Assembly: GCA_024234875.1 (NCBI GenBank)
Contig: JACKNM010000019.1
Span: 1-64,000, forward strand
DNA from: Ectothiorhodospiraceae bacterium
GTDB lineage: Bacteria; Pseudomonadota; Gammaproteobacteria; HK1
Length of the DNA: 64,000 nucleotides
Direction of reading: 5' to 3'
In this document: piece by piece, positions 43,081-55,200 of the stretch
How positions within the stretch are numbered: position 1 is the stretch's first letter
How the letters are laid out: each line of letters starts with the position of its first letter
Translations under genes and position numbers: made by a program
Notes under the pieces: model-generated
The model's database searches: none
What the model saw: only the letters and a program-made list of their open reading frames with translations
Told to the model about the DNA's origin: nothing

Positions 43081-44685
43081 TCATCGGCGCGCCCCCGCGC
43101 GATGGCGCAGGACCTGGCCGGGCACGGCTCCGGTCGCGCGCCCGTCGCGCAGCACCGCCACCCCGTTGACGATGACGTCGTCCACGCCCTCGGCCTCGCG
43201 GTGCGGGTGGTCGAAGGTGGCGCGGTCGGTGATGCGGTCGGGGTCGAGGACGACGAGATCGGCCGCCGCCCCGGCAGTCAGGATCCCGCGGTCGGCGAGT
43301 CCGAGGATGTGCGCGGGCAGCGCGGTCATCTTGCGCACCGCGTCGGCGAGCCCGAGCACCCCCTCCTCGCGCACGTAGTGGCCGAGCACGCGGGCGAAGG
43401 TGCCGTAGTGGCGCGGGTGCGGGTTGCTGTGATCGGGCTGACCCGGCAAGCCGGTGTAGAGGCCGTCGGAGCCGATCGCGACCAGCGGGTCGCGCATGAT
43501 CGCGCGCACGTCGGCCTCGCTCATGTGGAAGTAGATGCCGCGAGTGGCGAGCCGGTCGGCGAGCAGCAGGTCGAGCAGCGCGTCGGCGGGTCGCTTGCCG
43601 TCGCGCTCACCGAGCGCGGCGAGGGTCAGGCCGACCACCTCGGGCCGGGTCGGGCTCATGCCGATGCGAACCTGCGACCAGTCGTAGATCCGCATCGAGA
43701 TCCTGTCGCGCGCCATGCCCTCCTCGAGGTCGTGGCGCAGGCGCTCTCGAGCGCTCGGGTCGCGCAGGCGAGCGAGGATCTCGCCGGTCTCCCCAGCCTG
43801 CGCCCAGGGCGGCAGCCGAAACCGCAGCCCACCGCTGCTGGCGGCGTAGGGGTACTGGTCGCTATGGATGTCGAGCCCGTCGTCGCGCGCGGCGTGGATG
43901 CGTGCGAGCAGGTCCGGGGCGATGCCGTGGTGGCCCGGGTCGCTCACCTTGAGGTGCGAGATCTGGACCGCCGCGCCGGCGCGGCGCCCGATGTCGATCG
44001 CCTCGTCGATGGCCGCGGTGACACGCGCGCCCTCGTTGCGCATGTGGGTGAAGTAGCCACCGCCGTGATGCGCCGCGACGCCGGCGAGCGCCACCACCTC
44101 GTCGGCGTCGGCGTGACCGCCCGGTGGACCGAACAGCCCGGTCGACAGGCCGAACGCACCGGCGCGCATCGCGGCGTCGACGTGCGCACGCATCCGATCG
44201 AGCTCGCCGGCCGTCGGCGCGCGCGGGGCCATGCCCATCACCGCGCAGCGCACCGCGTGATGGCCGACGAGCTGGCACACGTTCACCCCGCACGGCGGGT
44301 GGTCGTCCAGGAACGCCCCGAGCGTCGGCCACCGGTAGTCGAGACCGCTGTCGAGGCTGGCCATGATGTCGCGGTGGGCCGCGAGCCGCGCCGGATCGAA
44401 GGGCGCGGGCGAGAGGCCGCAGTTCCCGTTCACCACCGTCGTCACCCCCTGCGTCACCTTGCCGTGGGCCTGGGGATTCAGGGGGAGGTTGAAGTCGTCG
44501 TGGGCGTGGATGTCGATGAACCCGGGCGTGACGATCCGCCCCTCGGCGTCGATCTCGGTCGCCCCGCGTTCGCCGACCACGCCGACCGAGGTCACCCGCC
44601 CACCACGGATGCCGATGTCGGCGCGCCGGCCCGGGGCGCCGGAGCCATCGAGGACCGTACCGTCGCGGATCACGAGGTCGAGCAC
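43081..44685 (-). CDS. N-acyl-D-amino-acid deacylase (D-aminoacylase)
   Basis: A 534-residue amidohydrolase of the D-aminoacylase group. It starts LDLVIRDGTVLDGSGAPG, binds metal through FIDIHAHDDF and a lysine/His set (VNGNCGLSPAP, ISHLKVSDPGHHG), then SDQYPYAAS, MRDPLVAIGSDGLYTG and HPRHYGTFARVLGHYVRE. GTG at 44685 with GGAGGG six bases upstream. The function, hydrolysis of N-acyl-D-amino acids, fits the family but the acyl and side-chain preference cannot be read. Divergent from the DUF2058 gene. Confidence 0.92.
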   Translation of the reverse strand: MLDLVIRDGTVLDGSGAPGRRADIGIRGGRVTSVGVVGERGATEIDAEGRIVTPGFIDIHAHDDFNLPLNPQAHGKVTQGVTTVVNGNCGLSPAPFDPARLAAHRDIMASLDSGLDYRWPTLGAFLDDHPPCGVNVCQLVGHHAVRCAVMGMAPRAPTAGELDRMRAHVDAAMRAGAFGLSTGLFGPPGGHADADEVVALAGVAAHHGGGYFTHMRNEGARVTAAIDEAIDIGRRAGAAVQISHLKVSDPGHHGIAPDLLARIHAARDDGLDIHSDQYPYAASSGGLRFRLPPWAQAGETGEILARLRDPSARERLRHDLEEGMARDRISMRIYDWSQVRIGMSPTRPEVVGLTLAALGERDGKRPADALLDLLLADRLATRGIYFHMSEADVRAIMRDPLVAIGSDGLYTGLPGQPDHSNPHPRHYGTFARVLGHYVREEGVLGLADAVRKMTALPAHILGLADRGILTAGAAADLVVLDPDRITDRATFDHPHREAEGVDDVIVNGVAVLRDGRATGAVPGQVLRHRAGARR

Positions 44686-44851
44686 GCCGAGCCCTCCGTC
44701 GGCCGACCGGCGACCGGGGATCGGCGCCGGCTGGCAGGTCGTCGAATCGGCACATCTTGCGCCTTTTCGATTCGTCGCGCCGAGGGCGCGGTTTCCGGCC
44801 CGTTCCGTTGGTAGACTCGACGGCCCACTCCCATCGGGCGGAGATCCACCG

Positions 44852-45388
44852 GTGAGCCGATCACTACAGGACCAGTTGAAGCGCAGCGGTCTGGTGTCGG
44901 ACCAACAGGTGCGTGACCACCGTGCCAAGCAGCGCAAGGCGCGCAAGCAAGGGGCCGCGGCATCGGAGGTCACCGAGGAGGCGCGCGCCGCTGCCGCGCG
45001 CGCGGCGGCCGAGAAGGCGGAGCGTGACCGCGCGCTGGCGCGCGAGCGCGCGAGCGAGGCCGAGGCCCGTGAGCGCACGGCCCAGGCGCGGCAACTCATC
45101 GAGCGCCACCGGTTGGCGCTCCCGGACGGCGAGGAGGCGTACAACTTCGTCGACGGCACCGTGGTGCGCCGCTTGCTGGTCGGCGTCAAGACGCGCGACG
45201 CGCTCGCCGCCGGGCGACTGGTCGTCGTGCGCGACGGCGAAGGCTACGCGGTGGTGCCGACCGACGTTGGCGAGCGCATCGCGGCGCGCGAGCCGGGCGC
45301 GATCGTCCATGCCGCGAGCGGCGGCGACGACGCCGACGGTGGCGACGAGTACGCGGGCTACGAGGTGCCCGACGATCTGCGCTGGTAG
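44852..45388 (+). CDS. DUF2058 family protein
   Basis: A 178-residue cytoplasmic protein of the DUF2058 (YaiL-like) family, proposed to associate with nucleic acid. The N-terminus is a highly charged helix (LQDQLKRSGLVSDQQVRDHRAKQRKARKQG), followed by a long Ala/Glu/Arg coiled coil and the conserved domain AYNFVDGTVVRRLLVGVKTRDALAAGRLVVVRDGEGYAVVPTDVGERI. The GTG at 44852 has GGAG upstream; a TAGACT about 35 bases before it may be a -10. The 3' end faces a REP hairpin. Confidence 0.9.
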   Translation: MSRSLQDQLKRSGLVSDQQVRDHRAKQRKARKQGAAASEVTEEARAAAARAAAEKAERDRALARERASEAEARERTAQARQLIERHRLALPDGEEAYNFVDGTVVRRLLVGVKTRDALAAGRLVVVRDGEGYAVVPTDVGERIAAREPGAIVHAASGGDDADGGDEYAGYEVPDDLRW

Positions 45389-45401
45389 CGGGGCGGCGCC
45401 C

Positions 45402-45436
45402 GGGGACAGGCACCGCCGTTGGCGGAGCCAGTCCCC
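45402..45436. repeat. REP-like hairpin, GGGGACTGGCTC family (locus b)
   Basis: A 35-bp copy starting GGGGACAGGCACC and ending GGAGCCAGTCCCC, with a GCCGTTGGC loop region. It lies between the convergent DUF2058 and intradiol dioxygenase genes and could act as a bidirectional terminator. Confidence 0.82.
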
Positions 45437-45455
45437 GGCCCACGCGCGACCCGTC

Positions 45456-45989
45456 TCAGTGCCCCCCGAGCACGATCACCGCGTCGCCCACCAGCATCTC
45501 GCCATCGTCGACGCGGGTGCGATCCAGCGCGATGGCGAGGCTCGGCCACCACGAGTCGGCGAGGCGCGGGTCGCCGCTGAAGGTCACCCGGGTGACCAGC
45601 CGGGGATGGTCGGGATGGCTCACCACGACGTGGATGTGCCGCTCGCGCCACACGTACCCGGGTAGCGCGGTGCGAATGTGGAAGGTGCCGTCGGGCGCGG
45701 TGCGAAGGGTCGCGCGATAGCGGTCCGGCCGATAGTTCCCGTCGCCGTCCGCCTGCCAGATCTCGACCACCGCTCCTGCCACCGGGCGCGCCGCCGGGCT
45801 CAGGACGCGCCCGGTCAGCAACAGCCGCTCCCCGGGGTCCCCCGGTCGCCACAAGGTCGGGTCGGCCGGCGCATCCGGCAGGTACATCGGGCCGACATGG
45901 GTCTCGACCGTCGGTGACAGCGCGAGCGCCGGCTGCGCGAGCAGCCACGCCAGCACCACCGCCGCGCTCGTCGCCTGCCTGCCGCGCAT
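45456..45989 (-). CDS. exported intradiol ring-cleavage dioxygenase-like protein
   Basis: A 177-residue protein with a Sec signal peptide (SAAVVLAWLLAQPALA) and the intradiol dioxygenase fold signature: GRVLSPAARPVAGAVVEIWQADGDGNYRPDRYRATLRTAPDGTFHIRTALPGYVWRERHIHVVV. The Fe(III) ligands, two Tyr (NYRPD region and GYVW) and two His (HIH), appear present. Cytoplasmic catechol and protocatechuate dioxygenases lack such a leader; a secreted subgroup exists. ATG at 45989 with AGGAG upstream. Divergent from the giant surface-protein gene. Confidence 0.83.
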   Translation of the reverse strand: MRGRQATSAAVVLAWLLAQPALALSPTVETHVGPMYLPDAPADPTLWRPGDPGERLLLTGRVLSPAARPVAGAVVEIWQADGDGNYRPDRYRATLRTAPDGTFHIRTALPGYVWRERHIHVVVSHPDHPRLVTRVTFSGDPRLADSWWPSLAIALDRTRVDDGEMLVGDAVIVLGGH

Positions 45990-46142
45990 TCCCGCTCTCT
46001 CCTGGAACGAGCCACCGCCGCCGATGCCATGCACCAGTTCACAGACTCGGCTGTCGGTCAACTTGACACGAATCATCGTCGGGTGACGACCGGAATTTCC
46101 CCGAGGCCCCAACCCTTTGAAAGAAGGTCGATTCATCGGGGC

Positions 46143-46158
46143 AGGCACGCATCTTGCT
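46143..46158 (+). promoter_or_regulatory. sigma-54 (-24/-12) promoter of the PEP-CTERM giant
   Basis: AGGCACGCATCTTGCT fits the sigma-54 consensus TGGCACG-N4-TTGCW at all but the first base, with GG (46144-46145) and GC (46156-46157) separated by ten bases. The start point would be near 46169, giving a leader of about 115 bases. PEP-CTERM/exosortase systems are known to be driven by sigma-54 with the activator PrsR, so the match is functionally expected. Confidence 0.72.
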
Positions 46159-46272
46159 AGCGGCCGAGACGCGCCCGTCGGGCCTCCGGCTCGCGGACGT
46201 CGCGATGCGCTCGAAGCGTGTCGCGGCGCGTGTCGGCTTCGGTGGTCGGCCCGGTCGGGAGCGCGTCAGCCC

Positions 46273-46278
46273 GAGGAG
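46273..46278 (+). promoter_or_regulatory. ribosome binding site deciding the giant gene's start
   Basis: GAGGAG lies six bases before the ATG at 46285. The frame itself is open from a TTG at 46117, but that would place the start upstream of the sigma-54 promoter; the RBS and the following signal peptide fix the start at 46285. Confidence 0.8.
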
Positions 46279-46284
46279 CAGGAC

Positions 46285-49200
46285 ATGAACGATCGCGCCG
46301 CCACGCACGCCCCCATCGACCGCGCCGCTCGATTGCCCGGGGCTCTCGCACTGGCAAGGCGCCTTCCACCACCCGACGTCTCCGCCGTCCGCGCGGTGGT
46401 CCTCGGCGTGGCCCTCGGGCTCGCCGCCGGCACTGCCGCCGCGGCCACTCCGGCCACCTGGATCGGTGGTGCCGGCAACTGGAACGACCCCGGCAACTGG
46501 TCGGGCGGCGTGGTCCCGCAGAACACGCCCACCGAGACCTTCGACGTCGTCATCGACAACGCCTCCGGCACCGCCTCGGTGGTGACCCTGAACGTCAACA
46601 CCACGATCGAGAGCCTGACCCTCGACGCCGGCGACACCGTCACCTTCAACGACGGCATCGACCTCACCATCGCCGGCGGTCCCACCACCGGCTTCCTCGT
46701 CAACGACGGCACCATCAACCTGGTCGGCAGCCCCTTCTCTGGCGGCACCACCGCGATCGTCCTGCAGGGCGGCATCGGGCTCACCGGCTCCGGCCAGGTG
46801 GTGATGAACAACGACGCCAACAACCAGATCCTCGCCGACGGCACGGTGATCGACCACGGCGCCGGCCACACCATCCGCGGTAGCGGCGAGATCCTGGACG
46901 GCACCGGCGGCATGGTGAACCAGGCGGGCGCGCGCATCATCGCCGAGGGCTCGGTGGGACTCACCGTCGACCCCAGCGCCTCGGGTGGATTCCTGAACCA
47001 GGGTGTGCTGCAGGCCGGTGACAGTGGTGCCGGAACCACCGGCACGCTCACGCTGAGCGGCGCCGGTGGCGGCAACTTCACCAACACGACCGGGACCATC
47101 GAGGCGCAGGACGGTTCCACGGTGCGTCTGGTGAGCGGCGCGACCGTCGTCGGCGGCAACCTCGGTAGCACCGGAACCGGCGCCGTGTCGCTCGAGGGCG
47201 CCGGCGCCTCCGGCTCCACGCTGGACGGGGTGACGTTGTCCGGCGTGGTGAATCAGGGTGACGGTGTCGCGGTGAGGGTGCAAGACGGCATCACCAACCA
47301 CGCGACGTGGAACGTCCTCGGCAGCGCCTTCAGCGGCGCGACCACCAGCATCAACTTCGCGGGTGCGCAGACGCTGCAGGGCTCCGGCTCGATTGTGTTG
47401 AACGACGACGCCCAGAACACCATCACCACCGACGGGTCGACGCTCACCCACGCCGCCGACCACACCATTCGCGGCGCCGGCCGACTGCTGAACGGCGGCG
47501 GCAGCATGGTGAACGACGGCACCATCATCCAGCAGGGCGGCAACGCGCTGGTGATCCGTCCCGACGCCGGAGGCTTCACCAACAACGCGACATTGCGGGC
47601 CGAGGGCACGGGTGGGATCGATCTCGACGGTGGCGCCGGCGGAGCATTCACCAACAACGCGGTCATCGAGGCCGGAGCCGGATCGCGCGTCGATCTCCTG
47701 AACGGCGTGACGGTGAGCGGCGGGACCCTTCGCGGCACCGGCCTGGTCCAGCTCAACGGCAATGGTGCCTCCGGTGCCACCCTCGACGGCGTGACCCTCG
47801 AGGGCAACGTCGACCAGGTCGACGGCGCCGACGTCACCGTCACCGGAGGAATCGTCAACGACGGCACCTGGACGCTGAGCTCAAGCCCGTTCAGCGGCGC
47901 GCTGACCGACGTCCTGTTCCAGGGCACGCAGACCCTGGACGGCGTCGGCGAGATCGCGATGTCCGACGATCCCAACAATCGCATCCTGACCAGCGCCGGC
48001 GACACCCTGACCCAGGCAGCCGGCCACACCATTCGCGGCGCGGGCGAGCTGCTCGACAACACCGGCTCGATGGTGAACCAGGGCGTGATCCGTCAGCAGG
48101 GCGGGAATCGGCTGACCATCGATCCCGATGGCGGCGGCTTCGTCAACGCGCTCGGCGGTCTCGTCGAGGCGACGGGCACGGGCGGCATCGCGCTGAGCGG
48201 TGCCGGTGGCGGCACGTTCACCAACGACGGCAACCCGATCGTCGCCCGCGACGGCTCGCGCGTGGATCTGACCGACGGTGCCACGCTCGTCGGCGGGACC
48301 CTCGCGAGCGAGGGCGCCGGGTTCGTCAACCTCGACGGCATCGCCTCCAACGCGGCGGTCCTCGACGGGGTGACGCTGCAGGGATCGGTCGTCCAGGCCG
48401 ACAACCGCGACGTGGTGGTCCGCAACGGCATCACCAACGACGCCACCTGGTCGGTGAACGGCAGCCCGTTCTCCGGCAGCTTCACCGACATCACCTTCGA
48501 GGGCACTCAGGCGCTCGCCGGCACCGGTCAGATCGTGCTCAGTGACGACCCGCAGAACCGGGTGCTCACCGACGTCGACGCGACCGTGCTCACCCAGGCC
48601 GCCGGCCACACCATTCGCGGCGCCGGCCGGCTCCTCGACGGCGCCGGCGCGATGGTCAACCAGGGCTCCATCGTCCAGCAGGGTGGGAATCGACTGGTCG
48701 TCACGCCGGGCGGCAACGCCACCGGATTCGTGAACGAGGGCACGCTGCGGGCCGACGGCACCGGCGGCCTCGAGCTCTCCGGCGCCGGTGGTGGCGAGTT
48801 CACCAACACCGGGCAGACCATCGGCATCGGCGACGGATCCCAGGTCGTGCTCTCCGGCGCCGCGGTGCTGCACGGTGGAACCGTGGCCGCCGATGGCGCC
48901 GGTCAGAGTGGTCAGCTCGTGATGACCGGCGCGGGGGCCGGCGCGGCGACGCTCGATGCGGTGACGCTCGAGACCGCCGTGACCCAGAACGACAACGTCG
49001 ACGTCCGCGTCGTCAACGGCCTCACCAACAACGCCACCTGGTCGGTGAACGGAAGCCCGTTCAGCGGCAGTTTCACCGACATCACCTTCGCCGGCTCGCA
49101 GACCCTCACCGGCACCGGCGAGATCGCGTTCAGCGCAGACCCGCAGAACCGCATCCTGGTCGATGCCGACGCGACGACCCTGACCCAGGCCGCTGGCCAC

Positions 49201-52200
49201 ACCATTCGCGGTGGCGGACAGCTCCTCGCCGGCACCGGCGCGATGGTGAACCAGGGCGCCATCGTGCAGGAGGGCAGCCACGCCCTCGTGATCGACCCCG
49301 GCGCGAACGCGACCGGCTTCGTGAACGCGGGCACGCTGCAGGCCAACGGCACGCCCGGCATCGAGCTCTCCGGTGCGGGCGGCGGTGAGTTCACCAACAG
49401 CGGGCACTCGATCGGCATCGCCGACGGGTCGCGCGTCGTGCTGAGCAACGCCGCGATCGTCCACGGTGGATCCTTCGACGCCAACGGCGGGGACCGGATC
49501 GGTCTGGTGTCGCTCGCCGGGGCCGGGGCCGCCGCGGCGACCCTGGACGGCGTGACCTTGAACGCCGGGGTTCAGCAGAACGACAACGTCGACGCTCGGG
49601 TGACCAACGGTCTCACCAACAACGCCATCTGGTCGATGAACGCGAGCGGGTTCAGCGGCAACGACACCGATCTGACCTTCGTCGGCACACAGACGCTCGG
49701 CGGCACCGGGTCGATCGTCATGAGCAACGACGTCGACAATCGAATTCTGGTCGACGCCGGCACCACGGTGCTGACCCAGGCCGCGGGCCACACCATCAGC
49801 GGTGCCGGCGACCTGCTCGCCGGTACCGGCGGCATGATCAACCAGGGCACCATCCGCGGCGACCGGGGCTTGCCGCTGATCGTCGACCCCGGCGTCGGCG
49901 CGAGCTTCACCAATGCGGGCGTGGTCGAGGCGCGCGGCGGCGGCACGGTGCGTTTCACCGACAGCGCCGAGGTCACCAACGTCGTCGGCAACGCGCTGGT
50001 CGGTGGTACCTGGGTGGTCGACGACACCACCGGCGGGCTCACCCAGATGCAGCTCGGCGTCGGCTCGACCCAGGCCGACATCCGCACCAACGACGCCGAG
50101 ATCCGGCTCGCGGGGGTCAACTCGCGCTTCGACGCGCTCGCGAATCTCGATGCCAACGCCGGCAGCTTCACGTTGCAGCGTGGGCGGGACTTCGCGACCG
50201 TCGGCGACCTCGCGAACACCGGTGACGTCACCGTCGAGGACGCGGCCAGCTCACTCGCGGTGGCCGGCGACTACGACCAGACCGCGGGCAACACGAACCT
50301 CGTCGGCGGCACGCTGAGCGCGACGAGCGTCAACCTCCTCGGCGGCTCACTCACCGGCAGCGGCACGGTGCAGGGCGCTACCACGGTCGGCGCGGGCGCC
50401 ACCGTCGCCGCCGGCGCCTCGCCGGGGATCCTGAATTTCGAGAACGCGTTGGACCTCGCCGCCGGTAGCATCCTCGACTTCGAGCTCGCGGGCACCGCGG
50501 TCGACGGCAACGTCCCGAACGTCGGGGTGATCAACACCGCCACCAATCCGGTCTCGACCCAGTTCGATCAGATCAACGTCTTCGACGTCGCGAACATCGC
50601 CGACGGCGTGATCGTCAACGTCGCGACCATCGACGGCTTCACTGCCGCTGGCGGCAACTTCTGGGATCTGATCACCGCCGACACGCTGAATCTCAGCAGC
50701 CCGTCGAACCTGGTGGTCGACCTCTCCGGTGTCGCCGGGGTGATCCAGGCCAACATCAACCTCGAGGAGGTCGCGCTCGCCGACCCGACTCGGGGTGGCG
50801 CCACCCGCGAGGCGCTGCGCATGTCGATCGACGCGGTGCAGGTCAACGCGATCTGGAACGGCGACGGCGCCGGCGGTGGGGCCAACGGCAACTTCACCAG
50901 TGCCAACTGGACCTTCGAGGACGACGACGGCAACGCGGTCGACGTCAGCCCACTGGTCTTCCCGAGCAACACCTCGTTGGTGTTCTTCAATGCGGTCATC
51001 GACGACGGCAAGCCCGGCACCTCGGTGGTCACCCTGAACCAGAGCGCCACCGTCGACGCCTTGACGGTGAGTGGTGGCGACGAGCTGGAGATCGGCTCCG
51101 GGCGCTTCCTGACCATCGATCAGGATCCGGGTCGCCCGGGTAGCGGCGTGGTCACCAACAACGGACTGATCGACGTCAACCCGTTCCTCGCCGCCGGCCT
51201 GACCTTCGACGGTGCCGGCACGTTGCTCGGGACCGGGGTGGTGGACCTCGGTGGCAACGGCGCCCGCGTGGCGGGCAGCGATGGAACCGGCTCGTTGCTG
51301 CACGGCGCCGGTCACACCATCCAGGGTGCCGGACTGGTCGGGGCCGACTTCGCATCGCTCGACAACGCGGGCACGATTGCCGCGACCGGCGGCAACCTCA
51401 CCGTGGGCACCGACACCGCCAACCCGCTCGCGGTCCACAACACCGGCGTGATGGAGTCGACCGCGGGCGGCAACCTGGTTCTCGGCGCGGCTCGCCACAC
51501 CAACGACGGCACCATCCGCGCCGGTGACGGCTCGACGGTGACACTGGCCAACGGCTCCACGCTGATCGGGGGCACCGGCACCCTCGAGAGCACCGGCACC
51601 GGCCGTTTCCGCGTCGCCAGCAACAACACCACGCGCTTCGAGGGCGACATCGTCAACAACGCGACGATCGAGCTGGATCCGTTCCTGGAGGCGGTCATCG
51701 CGGTCGACGCCGACACCACGCTCTCCGGTACCGGGAACATTGCGATGCTTCGAAACGGCGCCGTGATCTCGGGCGTCGACGGCGACGAGACGCTGGTCAA
51801 CGAGGCCGGTCACACCCTGCACGGTGCCGGCCTCATCGGCCGTGACCTGCTCCGCCTCGACAACCGTGGCCTGGTGCTCGCCGACATCGAGAACGGCCGG
51901 CTCATCGTCGGCGACGACGACACGCCGGACGGGCTCGACGTCGTCCAGAGCGGCGCCGGGACGCTGGCGGCCGCCGACGGCGGCATCCTCGAGATCCGCA
52001 ACGCGCGCGTCGCCGGCGGCGTCATCCGCGCCGACGGCGAGGGCCCGGGCGGTGCGCGCTCGCGGGTGGAGCTCGGCGACGGCTCGACCATCGTCGGCGG
52101 AACGCGCTTCGAGAGCAGCGGCGCCGGGGTGGTCCAGGTGACGAGCGGCCGGACCACCCACTTCGAGGGCGCGATCACCAACAACGCGACGATCGAGATC

Positions 52201-55200
52201 AACCCGTTCCTGCAAGCGGCGATCGGCATCGACGCCGACACCACGCTGGCGGGTACTGGCAACATCACGTTGAACGGCACCGGTGCAGTGATCCTCGGTG
52301 TCGACGGTGACGAGACCCTGACCAACCAGGGCGGCCACACGCTGCAGGGCGAGGGTGCAATCGGCCGCAACCTGGCGACCCTCGACAATCGCGGGCTGAT
52401 CGTCGGCAATCACGATACGCGCACGCTGACCGTCGGCGACGACGACACCGCCGACGGCCTGTCGGTGGTGCAGAGCGGCGCGGGTACGCTCGCCGCGGCC
52501 GACGGCGGCATCCTTCGGATCCAGAACGCGCGGGTCGCGGGTGGCGTGGTGCGTGCCGACGGCGAGGGCCCGGGCGCGAACCGCTCGGTGGTGCAGCTCG
52601 GCAACGGATCCACGATCGCCGGCGGGACGCGCCTGGAGAGCACCGGCGCAGGCGTGATCGAGGTCGCCAGCAACCAGACCACGCACTTCGAGGGCACGAT
52701 CACCAACAACGCGACGGTCGAGGTGAACCCGTTCCTGCCCGCGGTCATCGGCATCGATGCCGCCACCACGCTGGCGGGCACCGGGAACATCACCCTGCGC
52801 GGTAACGGTGCCGCGATTGCCGGGGTCGATGGCGACGAGACGTTGACCAATCTGGCCGGGCACACGCTTCAGGGCGAGGGGGCGATCGGTCGCAACCTCG
52901 CGGCTCTCGACAACCGCGGACTGGTGGTCGCCAACCAGGAGGGACGCACGCTGACCGTCGGCGACGACGACGTCCCCGACGGCCTGTCGGTGGTGCAATC
53001 TGGCGCGGGAACGCTGGGCGCGACCGATGGCGGCATCCTCGACGTCCGCAACGCGCGCGTCGCCGGCGGCGTGATTCGAGCCGATGGCGAGAGCTCTGGC
53101 GGCGTGCGCTCACTGGCGCGGCTCGGCAACGGGTCGACCATCGCCGGCGGGACTCGCCTCGAGAGCAGCGGCGCGGGTGTGATCGAGGTCGCCAGCAATC
53201 AGACCACCCACCTCGAGGGTGCGATTACCAACGACGCGACGGTCGAGGTGAACCCGTTCTTCGCCGCCACCATCGGTATCGACGCCGACACCACGATCGA
53301 TGGCACCGGTCGGATCCTGCTCGCCAACTCCGCCGGCGCGCGCATCACCGCGGTCGACGGCGACGAGACGCTGACCAACGCCGCCGGTCACACCATCGCG
53401 GGCGGCGGACGCCTCGGTCTCGACACCCTGGGCATCGTCAACGCCGGCGCCATCGTCGGCAACAACGGTCAGATGATCGTCGACCCGCGCGACAGCACGG
53501 TGCTCCTGAACGACACCACGGGGACTCTGCGCGCCGAGAGCGGCGGCAGCCTGCGCGTCGAGGACGCCACCGTCGACAACCAGGGCACGGTGGAGGCGGT
53601 CGCGACCACCGTCGCCACCAACGTGACCTTCGCCGCCGATGCGACGGTGAGCAACCGCGTGGGCACCGCGCTGGTCGGCGGCACCTGGCGCGCGTCGGGT
53701 GATACCGCGAGCGCGGTGGTGGATCTCCAGGGCGGCTCGACCATCGACACCATCGGCGCCGGCGCCACCTTGGTGCTGGACGGCGCGAGCGCGGACATCC
53801 GTATCGGCGGCGCGTCGATCCGTACCACCCTCGCCTCGAGCACCGGCACGCTCGAGGTCTCGAACGGTCAGCTCTTCTCCACCCCCGGCAACTTCACCAA
53901 CACCGGTGACGTGAGCATCGTCGGCGCGACGAGCGAGCTGCTCGTCAACGGCGGCAGCTACACGCAGACCGCCGGCAACACCCGGCTCGACGGTGGGAAC
54001 CTGGTCGCCTCCACCGTCGACATCTCCGGCGGCAGCCTGACCGGTGTCGGCGTGGTCGATGGCAACCTCTCGGTGAGCGGCGCGGGGACCGTCGCCTCCG
54101 GGTTCTCGCCCGGCATCATCCAGGTCTCGCAGGACTTCACCCTCGGCCTCGGCGGCATCTGGGACGTCGAGATCGCGGGAACCGATCCGTTCGCGCCGGC
54201 GTTCGACCAGCTCCTGGTCGGCGGCACCGCCACCTTCGAGGCCGGCTCGTCCATCGACGTCTCGTTGCTCGGCGGCTTCGGCCCGGTCGCGGGCAACAGC
54301 TTCGACCTCCTGAGCGCGGATCTCATCGTCGACAACACCGGTGACATCGCGAGCATCTTCGACTTCACCTCCGCGGTGCTCGCGCCGGGGCTGCGCTACG
54401 AGGTGGCGCTGGTCGACACCGACGCCAACAGCACCGCCGACACCTTGCGGCTCTTCGTCGACCAGATCGCGGCCATCGGCGTGATCGACGCCACCTGGAA
54501 CGGTGGCGCCGGAAGCTTCACCGACGGCAACTGGACCTTCAGCGACACCCCGCCCGGTGCGTTCCCGGACAACACCGCGGACACGTTCTTCAACGTCGCC
54601 ATCGACGGCAGCAACGACACCACCGCCTCGCCGGTCGCGCTGGAGACCGACGTCACCGTCGACAGCCTGCGCGTCGACAGCACCGATGCGCTCGAGGTCA
54701 CCGACGGCAACACGCTCACCATCGAGCGTGATCCGGCGCGGACCGAGAGCGGACGCATCGTCAACGAGGGCGCGATCACGCTCGCCTCGACTGGCGCATC
54801 GACCGCGATCGCGGCCGACGGGGACCTCACCATCACCGGCACCGGCACGCTGACCATGGCCGATGGCGCGGCGGCCGCGATCAACGGCACCGCCGGCTCG
54901 ACGGTGGTCAACGACGTCGAGCACACCATCGCCGGCGCCGGCGAGATCGGTCAGGGTCAGGTCGACCTCGACAACCGCGGCACCATCGTCGCCGACGGCG
55001 CCCAGGCACTGGTGATCCAGACGCCGTCGGCGGTCGACAACTCCGGAACCCTTCGTGCGACCGGGAGCGGCGGCCTGGTGGTGTCCGGCGACCTCGACAA
55101 CACCGGCATCGTCGACGTGCAGACGGGGAGCAGCGCGACGCTTGCCGGGCAGACCGTCAACGATGGCACCATCGCCAACACCGGTGGCACCCTGAATGCG

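Noticed and set aside
44893..44907. GGTGTCGGACCAACA, similar to the R-element arm
   Set aside because: It is inside the DUF2058 coding sequence (VSDQQV), has no inverted partner within 250 bp and lacks the GGGG and ACTCA ends; chance similarity.
46117..46284. Upstream TTG extension of the giant protein
   Set aside because: It would start upstream of the sigma-54 promoter, has no ribosome site and pushes the signal peptide inward; GAGGAG and ATG at 46285 fit better.
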